Program-made: the position numbers and the translations under genes
Notes under the pieces: generated by a model
The model's input: the letters and a program-made list of their open reading frames with translations, nothing else
Database searches by the model: none
Told to the model about the DNA's origin: nothing
In this document: positions 53,706 to 63,817 of the stretch, in pieces
Layout: every line of letters starts with the position of its first letter
Position numbering within the stretch: position 1 is the first letter of the stretch
From: Denticeps clupeoides
Taxonomy: Eukaryota; Chordata; Actinopteri; Clupeiformes; Denticipitidae
Length of the DNA stretch: 64,000 nt
Assembly (NCBI RefSeq): GCF_900700375.1
Contig: NC_041709.1
Span: 30,483,515-30,547,514 of the forward strand
Reading direction: 5' to 3'

Positions 53706-54599
53706 ACGGTATATTTAATTTGTGAAAGTCAATTCCATAAGTTTCCAATGTTTTCAAATGATCTTTATGTATGTTTTCTGACAATACATACACTGCCGGT
53801 TTTTCTCAGCTTTCTCTGTGAGTGGGAAACAACAGATCAGGGCAGAGCCTGCGCCATGATATGAACACTATGAACGTTTGCACTAGGAGATCCCAGATTT
53901 GGGGAAACAAATGGGTCGATGTTTAGTTGCTAAATAAAGACCTGGTGTATCTTTAGAGACAGGAACCGCTTCTGTTTCTGAAACAATGAATTGAGGGCAC
54001 AACTTTGACATTTTATAAAGCAAAGAAAAAGAAATGAGGACCAACTAGATGACAGCTTATTGGTAATAAAGGTTTTCAGAATGAGGGTCTTCGTAAGACA
54101 TGACTGAGTGTTTTCATAGTTGTTAGTTATGACAGGCAGAATGTGGGGCATACTTAACAATAATACATACTTGCATTTATATATTCTATATGTATCACAC
54201 CCACTCATCCACAAGCGTTTATCCAGATCAGAGCCAATCCTCACATATACACAGAGAGCGGTTTCAAACCATACATAACACTATTATTTACATGACACAT
54301 CAAAGAGAAGATTGAAAAAAATACATAAATTGTTGTATTTGGTGACGTAATGTTATAGACTGTTTGCTTCAAAACGTGCAAGTGATGCACATGATTACTT
54401 TTATTCAGCTCTGGCAGATATGAACATGCTGTACTGTACACTATGGAACCTTGCCTAATTGATACTTGTTGTGTCACATGAGTGCGTTTGTGACCTGAAT
54501 GTCTTCTTTCCCTTTGCATGTTCCACTGTGATGTCCCATTGTGATAATTCAGTTTGGTCACCTGATGAAACCTGATCCTCCGTGACTCATCATGTGCTC

Positions 54600-54800
54600 A
54601 TCCTTCTCAGACATTTACTGCGCTCATACCTGCAAGGCCCATATTTGTGCTTTCTGGTCTTCGCACATTGCACCATATTGACCTTGAAGAGCCATCCCAC
54701 ATGTGAAACAGCCCGGGAAATTACCTTACATTTCCATTCATGACGTGCACTTTTCTATTCTTCTAGATTTCATAATTTTTTATCTGGTCTACGGAATCCG
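54600..54800 (+). pseudogene. Ghost paralogue: upstream block joined to 3' flank
   Basis: 54,640-54,710 repeats the upstream block of the array (GGCCCATATTTGTGCTTTCT, CACCATATTGACCTTGAAGA). Within about 40 bp, at 54,750, it passes into sequence matching the 3' flank of gene B (ACGTGCACTTTTCTA-Y-TCTTCTAGAT, 53,310) and of gene D (60,066). The whole transcribed body is missing, as expected from a deletion that removed a paralogue. Confidence 0.6.
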
Positions 54801-55019
54801 TACACTTTACTTAATTATCTCCAAATGTGATATTTCATCTGTTGTTGTCTACTGAAATTGTGTGATGTCATCTCCAGTACTTTAACCAGAAGGATGTTCT
54901 CCTGACCTGGAAAGCTGATCTGTCTCTGCAAGTATCTGCTACTTAAACCTTGACTCTTTTTTTTTTTGCGTCACTAAAAATACAATAGCATCATAACAGA
55001 AAGAATAATATCTGTCTGC

Positions 55020-55226
55020 CTATTGTTCTCAGACCTTTGGTGTGCTGATGCCAGCAAGGCCCATATTTCTGTTCTTCTGGCCATTACGTATTTCACCACA
55101 CTGACTGACAAACCTAACATGACCTTGGATGTGTTTTGTCATTAATTCTGCTTTGTCAAGCTAATTCCTAATAAACAGTGACTAGGACATTTACAGAAAA
55201 CACTGCGGGCAACACAGGCTTTAAGA
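55020..55226 (+). promoter_or_regulatory. Conserved upstream block and TATA-like element of gene C
   Basis: Diverged copy of the array's upstream block (GGCCCATATTTCTGTTCTTC near 55,058, TTTTGTCATTAATTCTGC near 55,135), followed by TTTAAGAGG at 55,220 where genes B and D have TATAAG/TATAAAAG. Confidence 0.5.
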
Positions 55227-55284
55227 GGACGAGCCTGTCCACAAGTTCTTCACCTTTTACTGAGCGACTTACCAGGCACTCATC

Positions 55285-57404
55285 ATGAGAGGATTCCTGC
55301 TGGTCGGGCTGCTAGCGGTGCTGGCTGTGGCGGTCAGTGAGGCAGCGCTGCTGTCCAAATGTGACGTGAAGACCCGTCTCCAGGAGGCCATGCAGAAACT
55401 GCCGAAAGACACGCAACGCAAGCTCAAGGAAGACAACTTCATGGCCAAGAGTAAGAAAGCTCAGATGGAGACATAATATGTTGTGATAAACACTTTTTAA
55501 AGGCTTTAAAGATGGCGAGAGATATATGTTTTTAAAAATATATCTTCTTTAAATGATGTTAATTGTTTAGATAATTATTATTTTTTTAGAACCTTTTTTA
55601 GAATGGTTTTAGTGTAATATGATATCTCAGTATGCATGTGTGTTTGAATGTAAGTCATTAGAACATTGGTACAGAGTGCCCACTAAAGTCCATTTTAAGG
55701 AGCTGCAAATCTCTATAGAACATCAGCCTTCCCTCTCTTACCACAGACGTTCCGTTCAGTTCTGAAATGATTTTCTTTAATTATGTTAAAGTATTCATAT
55801 CTGTCTCCCAAACATCTTCCAGCTGTCTGTTATGCTGAACAAACCTCTGGCTTCAACACCAGAGCTGTGGTTGAGGTGAAAGAGGAACACCATGAGAAAC
55901 CGTCAGTCGATGAAGAAAAACCTGAAGAAAGGGATGGAGCACGTCGTAGGAGACGGGCGGTGGCGGTCAGAGCAAGATCTTTCGTAATAGGCAGCAACCG
56001 CATAAGCATCTACAACCAAAGCAGCAGCAGCAGCAGCACTGGAAGCAGCAATAGCTCCAGCAGCAGCAACAGCACCGGCGGCAGCACTGCCACCGGAAAC
56101 AGCAACAGCACCAGCACCAGCACCAGCGGCACTGCCACCGGAAACAGCAACAGCACCAGCGGCGGCAGCTCTGCCACTGGAAACAGCACTGGCAGCAGCA
56201 GTGGAACCGGCACTGGCGGCAGCACTGGTACCGGTGGCAGCACTGGCACTGGCGGCAGCACTGGTACCGGTGGCAGCAGTGGAACCGGCACTGGCGGTAG
56301 CACTGGCACTGGTGGCAGCACTGGTACTGGCGGCAGCAGTGGAACTGGCACTGGTGGCAGCACTGGCACTGGTGGTAGCACCGGCACTGGTGGCAGCAGT
56401 GGGACCGGCACTGGCGGCAGCAGTGGCACTGGTGGTAGCACTGGCACTGGCGGCAGCACCGGCACTGGCGGGAGCATTGGTACTGGTGGCAGCAGTGGAA
56501 CCGGCACTGGTGGCAGCAGTGGAACTGGAGCTCATGGCTTTTTTGGGATCTTTCAGCTCAGCAATCATATTGCGTGCAGGTCCGGTTCTGTACCTTCCCT
56601 GAACCTCTGCAACACAGACTGCACAGGTCAGTAGCACCTTTATAGAGAACAGATTATGTGCAAGTAGAACACTGGCTTTTTAAAACATCATGAATGTTGA
56701 GCAGATGTTGCTCAGTCTTCTTCGAGTGAAGGGCAAGTGATTGTCATTGTGAAACACTGCAGCACAGCACACGGTGGCACAACAAAATGAGTCCTCTGCT
56801 TTTAACCATCACCCTTTTAATCCTCTGCTTTTTAGCGCAACCTTGCAATTACGGGTCTGCTTCCTTACCTGCTAGGCCACCACTGCTCAAAGTATAAGAT
56901 TGATAACATTTCCTTTCTTTTTTTCTCGTTTAAGAATTCCTCAATGATGACATCCGTGATGATGCTGCCTGTGTTTTGAAGATCATAACCACAAAGTGAG
57001 TTGAAAATATGGCATTTGATGTTAATTTAAAACTTTTCATGAAATTAATTATGTATTTTCTCAAATGTATATATTTTTGTTCTTCCTGAAGGCTGCATGG
57101 AGGTGAACACCTAGAACAAGCGTAAGTTCCTAATAAAATTAGTTTGTTGGCTAGTTCCTGAAATTAGAATAGAAATGAAAATGAACAGTAAAATAAGTAA
57201 TTGAGTAATACAACACCAAAGTTCAAGAAAATGAGGAGATAATTAAAAACTGCCACTGCAACTACTTATAATAAAAACAATAACGGAGTTTATGCAATGT
57301 TGTTAATATGGATATTTTTTTTATTTTGATTCTGTATCTGTTGCAGTCTGGAGCTGAAGGAGTGCAAGAAGATCAACTCCAAGTTCTTCAACGGCTGTAA
57401 ATAA
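55285..57404 (+). CDS. Lysozyme-C/alpha-lactalbumin-like precursor C with Gly-Thr-Ser repeat insert
   Basis: Five exons (55,285-55,450, 55,823-56,626, 56,935-56,995, 57,092-57,121 and 57,347-57,404) give 372 aa. The first exon is almost identical to that of gene B. TVCYAEQTSGFNTRAV precedes the insert and FFGIFQLSNHIAC, NLCNTDC, FLNDDIRDDAAC, KEC and NGCK follow; all eight cysteines are kept. Both catalytic acids are absent (T and F). The insert of about 215 aa opens with a basic cluster RRRRRAVAVRARS, a furin-type site, then passes through Ser/Asn runs into GTGGST/GTGGSS repeats. That composition suits heavy O-glycosylation and a flexible extended chain. No second dibasic site follows the repeat, so a single cut is more likely. 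Poly(A) signal AATAAA at 57,618. The repeat may vary in length between individuals. Confidence 0.87.
56190..56530 (+). repeat. In-frame (GTGGS)n coding minisatellite in gene C
   Basis: Units of 15-18 bp built on GGCACTGGCGGCAGCACT, varying at synonymous sites. It opens long spurious frames on both strands. Confidence 0.92.
56740..56888 (-). repeat. Type 1 SINE, reversed, in gene C intron 2
   Basis: GTGATTGTCATTGTG end, TTTTAACCATCACCC body, and head complement TTACCTGCTAGGCCACCAC. The middle is shortened. Confidence 0.75.
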
Positions 57405-57629
57405 GCAGCAAATAGTTCAAAAATTCATTATTCTAAATTATACACGTGATTTGTTCTTAATAATTTCAAAATAAGAAGAAAAATGTTTTCTGAAATTGAG
57501 AAGATGTCATAGATGTCATTATGAATGTAATTATCTGAACTTTACTACTCAGTAATACTAATCTTTTGCAGTTCTAGTTAGACGCTAACTGCATCTCATT
57601 GGCTCTTGCACTATGACAATAAAGGTTGA

Positions 57630-58295
57630 TCTAGTTTACAACTGGTGAGTCTATGTTGAATTTTGTTTTGTATTCAGCATTTTAACTGATCTGCTAAACC
57701 TGATCTGAGGGACAGGAGAACCTGCCACACCCTATGGCCAGTTTACAGTCACCTAGTGTGCTTGCTTTTGGACGGTGGAGAAACTGGAGAACCCAGAGGA
57801 GGGGAGCATGTGAACTAGACCCAAAGCTGGCACATATGAATGGCATGCCTAAGATCTTTTATTTGTATCGAATATGCTGCATCTGATCACACAATATGGA
57901 CAAAATAAAGGCCTGATCGACCACCTTCTCCTCCTCTGGCTGGCCAGTGCTTGCTGAACCCACCTCCCTCAGTACAATGACAGTACATTGGCATTCACTG
58001 TTATTAAACTGTTATTTCGATCTCGAATGAAATGATCTGTTATGTGCGCTGGTCCACTAAGGCCTCACAGGCTGCGTCTAAAGATGAGACGAAAGCAGTA
58101 TAAAAGTCGAGGGCAGACAAAGCACAGGTGAGACAGGAGAACACAATGGCGCTCACACAAGAGGTGAGAACAAATACAAAACACATTATCACCAAGAGCT
58201 GCCCCGAGAAACCAAGGCCCACCAGGGCCAGGAAGTGACAACTATATCGTGAAATAATAGTATATGAAGTATCACGTTCGTTCTGGTGCCCCTAA
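57630..58295. other. Intergenic, nothing recognised
   Basis: No gene or named repeat seen between gene C and the upstream block of gene D. Confidence 0.45.
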
Positions 58296-58299
58296 AACA

Positions 58300-58513
58300 C
58301 AGTCTCCTAAAGTCACCGGATCCATATTTGTGCTCTCGCCCAGCGTATTACACCATATTGACTTTCAAGAGCCGCCGCACACTGTAGAACACGAAACTGA
58401 AATGACGTTGACTGCCTTTTGTCATGTATGCAACTTTGTCAGAATTCCCATTGTCATGTGAACTCCGAGAGTGGCAGTTTCAGAAGATGTACATGCTGCA
58501 GCAGCTATAAAAG
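58300..58513 (+). promoter_or_regulatory. Conserved upstream block and TATA box of gene D
   Basis: Strong match to the block before gene B: CCATATTTGTG, TTACACCATATTGACTTTCA, GTCAGAATTCCCATTGTCA, AACTCCGAGAGTG, then TATAAAAG at 58,506, 56-63 bp before the ATG. Confidence 0.7.
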
Positions 58514-58568
58514 GACATACGTTTACCCCACACGCCACATTTTCTGATCCGAGAGAAAGACACGCATC

Positions 58569-59933
58569 ATGAGAGGATTCCTGCTTGTTGGGCTGCTGGT
58601 GGTCCTGGCCGTGGTGGTCAGCGAGGGGGTGGTGCTGACCAAATGCCAAGTGAGGACCAGTCTGCAGAATGCCATACTGAAGCTGCCTAAAGAAGAGCAG
58701 CACAAGCTGAACTACAACGACTTCACGGCTGAGAGTAAGAAAGAAGAAATCTCAAACACAACATCACAGCTTTAATCAGTTCGATCTGACCGAGGAACTG
58801 AATAAATGTCCTGATTAATTTCCATTAATCTGGCTTGATCGTAACACATTATTTTGAATTCCAGCTGTCTGTCATGCTGAGTACACCTCTGGCTTAAACA
58901 CCAGTGCTGTGATTGAGGTAACGGTGCAAGAGGAAGTGATCATCGTAGGCCGCAGGAAGCGTTCTTCTGAGAGAGGGGATTCCAAAGGCACGCCACGACA
59001 GAGCTCCAGCTCTTCTGAGGTCGTCCATGGCAGTAACACCACCGGCAGCGAACACAACCATCCCAAACCAGGACCACCTGGGAATTTGACCGGAGGACAG
59101 CGTGTGAGGCGGTCGGTGGTGAATGGGACCTCGCAGGGGAACAGCAGCGAGGAAACGGCAAATGTCATCACCTTCTATGGGATCTTTGAGCTCAGCGATC
59201 GCGTTGCGTGCAGCTCTGGCTTTGCACCTTCACTGAACCTCTGCAACACAAACTGCAATGGTCAGTAAACCATCATGACTGAATATGTAAGGATGGTAGT
59301 AGCCTAGTGGGTAACACACTCACCTATGAACCAGAAGACCTAGGTTCAAACCCCATTTACTACCATTGTGTCCCTGAGCAAGACACCTAAGTTGCTCCAG
59401 GGGGGGACTGTCCCTGTAAATCGCACTGGATAAGGGCGTCTGATAAATGGGAATATTTCATTAAAACATTCATTTTTTTCTCCACCAGATCATGAATACT
59501 GAACAGGCAGGTCCTCTGTTGGCTTAGTATTGAACACTGTGTCTTTTCTCTCCATCTAAGCATTTACCAATGATGACATCACTGATGACGCTGCATGTAT
59601 TGTGAAGCTCGGAACCCTGACGTGAGTTGAAACTTTCAATTAAATACATAAAAGTATAAATGTTAATTTGTTGGATAAACATATTTCTATTCTTCCTAAA
59701 GTTTTCCTGGATCTAAACACCTCAAGAGAAAGTAAGTTCACAGCAATTAACAGCAATTCTTGTTGCTGTTTTCCATCTTCCATATTCTTCTCCATCTGTA
59801 GAATCTTATTCTTCCTGTTTTCCAACCCACAATGAGAACAGAAATAAAAGCATGTTTGTGTTGTGTGTGTAGACTGGAGCTGAAGCAGTGCAAGAACGTG
59901 GAGAACGGCGGCTTCTTCAGAGGCTGCAAATGA
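58569..59933 (+). CDS. Lysozyme-C/alpha-lactalbumin-like precursor D, short insert
   Basis: Five exons (58,569-58,734, 58,865-59,260, 59,561-59,621, 59,702-59,731 and 59,873-59,933) give 237 aa. Signal peptide MRGFLLVGLLVVLAVVVSEG, then VLTKCQVRTSL and TVCHAEYTSGLNTSAV. After the insert come FYGIFELSDRVAC, NLCNTNC, FTNDDITDDAAC, KQC and RGCK; all eight cysteines are present. Catalytic Glu35 and Asp52 positions are T and F. The insert is the shortest (about 77 aa) and resembles one repeat unit of gene B: it starts RRKRSSERGDSKG and ends QRVRRSV, so a furin-type site bounds it on each side. It has sequons NTT, NLT and NGT. This is the simplest form of the family and a good model for the ancestral insert. 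AATAAA at 60,021. Confidence 0.88.
59292..59455 (+). repeat. Type 2 SINE in gene D intron 2
   Basis: GGTAGTAGCCTAGTGGGTAA, CTAGGTTCAAACCCC, CTGAGCAAGACACCTAAG, GGATAAGGGCGTCTGATAAA. Confidence 0.85.
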
Positions 59934-60496
59934 GCGGCTCCCCGTCGCCCCCTGGCGGCCGCCCTCCGCGCTACTTCAACAGGAGCGGCCCCACCCACGC
60001 CCTCTCTCTTCTCTAGTTGAAATAAAGAGTTTCTTTGCAAATGAACGTCCTCCTTTTACTTTTACTCTTCTAGAGTTCATAATTTAAAAAATTCGCCCCG
60101 TGTCAGTGTAGTCACACTCGATGCTGAGTACCTTTGAATGAGAAGGTCCACAGAAGGTCTACAGAAGGTCTTTATTAAAAAGGTTTTTATTAAAAAACGG
60201 TAATTACAAGGTACCTTGGTATGTGTGTGTGTGTGTGTGTCGGGTGGGGTGTTTATCACAAATACAAATTTAAGCACAAATACAAAGTTAAATACAAATT
60301 TGCATATTGCTACCATTCTAAAAAAGAAAAAAATCAACAAATATATCATAAAATCTTCCGATTTTGCTAGTATAGCAATATTCGTGCATATTTGGTTGGT
60401 TTGGCCGAAAAATATGCAAAATATGCATTAAAATATGCATCAGACCTGTTTAATTCCCCTGCCTGGGAAGGAGAACAGCGTCCGATGGAGGCGCCT

Positions 60497-61281
60497 TCAC
60501 ACCAAGCGGCCGCTCGGCTTGATGTCTGGACACAGCCGGGCCTCGAGGTCCTCGATCTTCACCGACTCGGCGTCCCTGGCGCTGCACACGCTGGCGGCCC
60601 GGGTGATCTTGGTGAGGGTCTCCTGGTAGGGCGGCGGCAGGTAGACCATGAGGAAGACCCCGTCGGACGGGTCGGAGCTGGTGCTGGCCAGGCGGGAGGA
60701 GAGGATCTCGGCGCTGCTCTCGGCGTCCTGCAGGTCCAGGGCGATGCTGGAGATCTCCAGCTTGGTGCGGAAGCACCTCCGGTAGAGGAGGACGGTGAGC
60801 AGGCAGAGGACGAAGACCGTGGCGGCGGGGAGCGCGATGTGGAGGACAGCCTCGGGCTTGAGCTCCTCGCCGGTGGAGAGCTGGTTCCACTGCTGATCCT
60901 GCTAACACCAAAAAAATGGCCACGTTTCAACACATCTCCCAGGGTATCCATCCTTTATTTATCCTTCAATTCCATCGATCCTTTTAACTGTATTGCGAAT
61001 TTTAGAAGAATGACAGCCCTTTTCCCATAAAATACAATAATATATTTATTAAAAGATTCATATGATCTTCTCACTGCGCTCTGGTTATACATTTCACCAT
61101 TTTTTTCATTTTTGTCTTATTCACAGATAAAGTAATTATGCATTTGATAAAAAAAATAGTAGCACTTCACCTGCAGTTTCTTCTCCATGGAAGGTGGGGT
61201 GGGAGACCTGGTCACCCAGTCGTAGGTGCCCCGCCCGGCCGGCCCGAACCTCATCCAGCTGCTCTCCAGCAGGCTCCGCAT
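60497..61281 (-). CDS. SMIM28-like small single-pass membrane protein
   Basis: Two coding exons (61,171-61,281 and 60,497-60,901) join in frame to give 171 aa. The N-terminus MRSLLESSWMRFGPAGRGTY followed by DWVTRSP resembles what I recall of human SMIM28. Then comes a single hydrophobic segment (ALPAATVFVLCLLTVLLY) followed by RRCFRTK, implying a cytoplasmic C-terminal tail. The tail holds VYLPPPYQETL, a PPxY motif of the kind bound by WW-domain proteins such as NEDD4 ligases. The acceptor before exon 2 is weak in pyrimidines at its 3' end (GGTGTTAG) but gives the right frame. GC-rich relative to its surroundings. It converges with gene D. The family name is tentative; the gene model itself is firmer. 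Confidence 0.6.
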
Positions 61282-61289
61282 GTCTCTGA

Positions 61290-61735
61290 CTGAAGGGAGG
61301 GCGCGGAATCGGCAGGGACTGGACGACGTCTCGGCCTGAGGCAGACTGCGCTGATCTGGGAGTCAACAGTCAACGCCGACCCTGACAGAGGCTGGGGTGG
61401 GTGGGGTCTTGGCGTCTGGGTGGGATGAGAGGTGCTGCACATTGCTGCACATGCAGCCTCCCGGCTATCCAGGGCGGCGCAGAGGCTTTCGGCGGGGATT
61501 TGCCGCCAGCGCAGCTGGCCTACATTTAACAGAGACTTAGGACAGAGAGTGTCAGTCAGCTGCGGACGGTGATGGAAAGAGGCGTGGGTCTCTAATGCAC
61601 CCGCCCTCCCTCACCCAAACAAACAAGCAAACACGGAAATAAAGCGAGGGAGCACACGGAGCGCGCCGCTGGGTGGGTGATGGAAACCCAGGGCAAGTCT
61701 GTTAATACCCATGCAGCTGTGGGACCTTTGATCTT

Positions 61736-61774
<39 letters not shown>

Positions 61775-62215
61775 CACTCATGCGACAGGTTTACACCGAG
61801 GCTACTGTGAACTTCTAGGAACAGTTTGGTTGTGTCCAACATCTGTTGGAAAGCGATGTGAGAGGTTTTTTTTTTTGTAGTGAAGAATTTCCAATCAATT
61901 GTAAATGTACATTCATATCAAAAATCTATTCTGCAAATTCATTTCCACTAATTAGAGTTCATAAAGAATGCATCAAATGGTAAATTTGCGCATTAAGATT
62001 ATTGCATTAGTAATAATCCAGGTGATCAAGACAATGGAGGTGTGGTCTTAATGGCAGTTGATTCATTTGAACCTTCACCCGTGGACCAAACACTAAATTC
62101 TCTCTTCGGCCAGGTTGGCATGATCCTCTCATGTGACACCATGTTCTTGGAATGCAGCGTGTTAAAAGCATGGCGGGGGTTATTATGCATAAACCTTCTA
62201 TTCAGACACCCCTAA
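61290..62215. other. 5' flank of the SMIM28-like gene; nothing else recognised
   Basis: Moderately GC-rich to about 61,700, then AT-rich. No gene seen. Confidence 0.45.
61738..61773. repeat. (TG)n microsatellite
   Basis: About 18 uninterrupted TG dinucleotides. Confidence 0.92.
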
Positions 62216-62219
62216 ACCC

Positions 62220-62760
62220 TAACCAACGCTCACAAGAAGAAACTAGGCCTGCACTGGGCCCAGAAATTCATGAACACCCCTTTTCAAACAGTCTTGTTCA
62301 CTGATTAGTGCTGTGCAACCCTGGTCCAGATTGATGGAGTGGTGGATGGTTGGTTGATGGCCACCATGTCCCAACAAGGCTACAACATCAGCAAGGAGGT
62401 GGCGGAGTCATGCTTTGTGCCCAAATCATGGGAAGAGAGCTGGTCTGCCCTTTTAGGGTCCCTGAAGGTGTGAAAATGAGTGAGAAAATGAATATGACTG
62501 ACAACTGGCGCACTTTTTTTTCATGGTACAAAAAGAAGAACCATAACCATCTCATGCTGCAAGGAATTCCTCTGAATCACTGGCTGCTATGAGCATAAAA
62601 GGAGAGAAACTCATGGTGTTAGTCCCCATCCTCCCCATACCTCAATCCTATTGAGAACCTTTGGAGTATCCTCAAGCAAAAGATCTATGAGGGTGGGAGG
62701 CAGGTCACAGCCAAACAACAGCTAGGAGAGACTATTCTGATGTCATCATGTGAACAATCA
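62220..62760 (+). mobile_element. Tc1/mariner-like transposase relic
   Basis: Fragments of a Tc1-like transposase in several frames: QQGGGGVMLCAQIMGREL (about 62,390-62,445) and, further on, nucleotide sequence for the NPIENLWS region (about 62,645-62,670), with stops between. No terminal repeats were found. Confidence 0.65.
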
Positions 62761-62774
62761 GTTGTATTGCTCAG

Positions 62775-62850
62775 GGTAGTAAGTGGGGTTTGAACCTGTG
62801 ACTTTTTGGTTCATAGGTAAACGTTCATAGGCTATGACCAACTCGAACAC
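62775..62850 (-). repeat. Type 2 SINE remnant
   Basis: GGTAGTAAGTGGGGTTTGAA and a decayed head complement, in reverse orientation. Confidence 0.5.
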
Positions 62851-62859
62851 CACGTAAAA

Positions 62860-63784
62860 ATTCTTCCACTTCAAAGTCATTCACTGCAAAGCCAATCATT
62901 TTTTATCAAATGAAAAGGACTTGAAAAGGACGTGTGGATGCAACCAGGTGAGGAACTGCACTTCTGTTACCTGACCAGCAGGCAGAGACATTTCTCACTG
63001 TCACACCACATCTATTTCAGTCACTTCAAATTGAAAAAATCGATTGAATTGAATTAAAATAGTGTGCAGCCTGTGCAGCGTTTCACTTTATTAGCTAAAA
63101 ATGTTGACTATTTTCAACCAGTGTGCCTGCTCATGGAAGGAAAGTACTGCACCCAAGGCAGGAACATTCAGTACGAAACAGAGAGACCCAGACATGGACC
63201 CAGCTGTCCCCGATGCTTGTGTTCTCACTTGCGCTTAGTCATTTATTAAAGCAAAGCAGGCAGCCCTACCTCACACATCTACAAATTGCCAGAAAGCGTG
63301 CGACGCTCCGACCAAATCCCTGACGCTGTCTATCAGCAGATTAACAGTCCTACTAATCTAGCCCCCGAGCCTGGGGTTTCTATGCTGCTATTTGTACATT
63401 TGTCAGTATTTGTGACTAGTTTGCTTTTCATTTGCTGTGAAGATCCATTACAAATGAACAATGATGTGACAATATCACCCCATCATCTTGTGTGAATACC
63501 ACCAAATTAACTGCAGAGAAATGTAATTCAAATGATTGACCATGACATTAATACATGTGATCCACTCGATATGCCATTGCATATATACCACATATCCACT
63601 GGGTATGTACGTGTGTAGGGTTAAACCAATGGCCTATAAATCACCTGCAGCGTTACACTGACCCATGCTGTGCTGGCGCTGGCCCTGTCTGGGTCGCTGA
63701 GTGGCCCAGCTCTCCAGCTGTGACTCACCATTCTCACGCTGGAGCCAGAAACGCGTCACAGGGGAGCAGCAGACAAGGTTACAG

Positions 63785-63817
<33 letters not shown>

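Noticed and set aside
56020-56530. CRISPR-like or satellite array
   Set aside because: The repeat is in frame, coding and inside a spliced gene; there are no spacers.
55903-56637. Long minus-strand frames opposite gene C (244 and 165 codons)
   Set aside because: They arise from the repeat unit, which is open in several frames. They lack splice or promoter support, while the plus frame continues into conserved lysozyme-like sequence.
60450-60951. 157- and 130-codon minus-strand frames over the SMIM28-like exon
   Set aside because: Shadow frames; the frame that joins the upstream exon has the membrane segment and PPxY motif.
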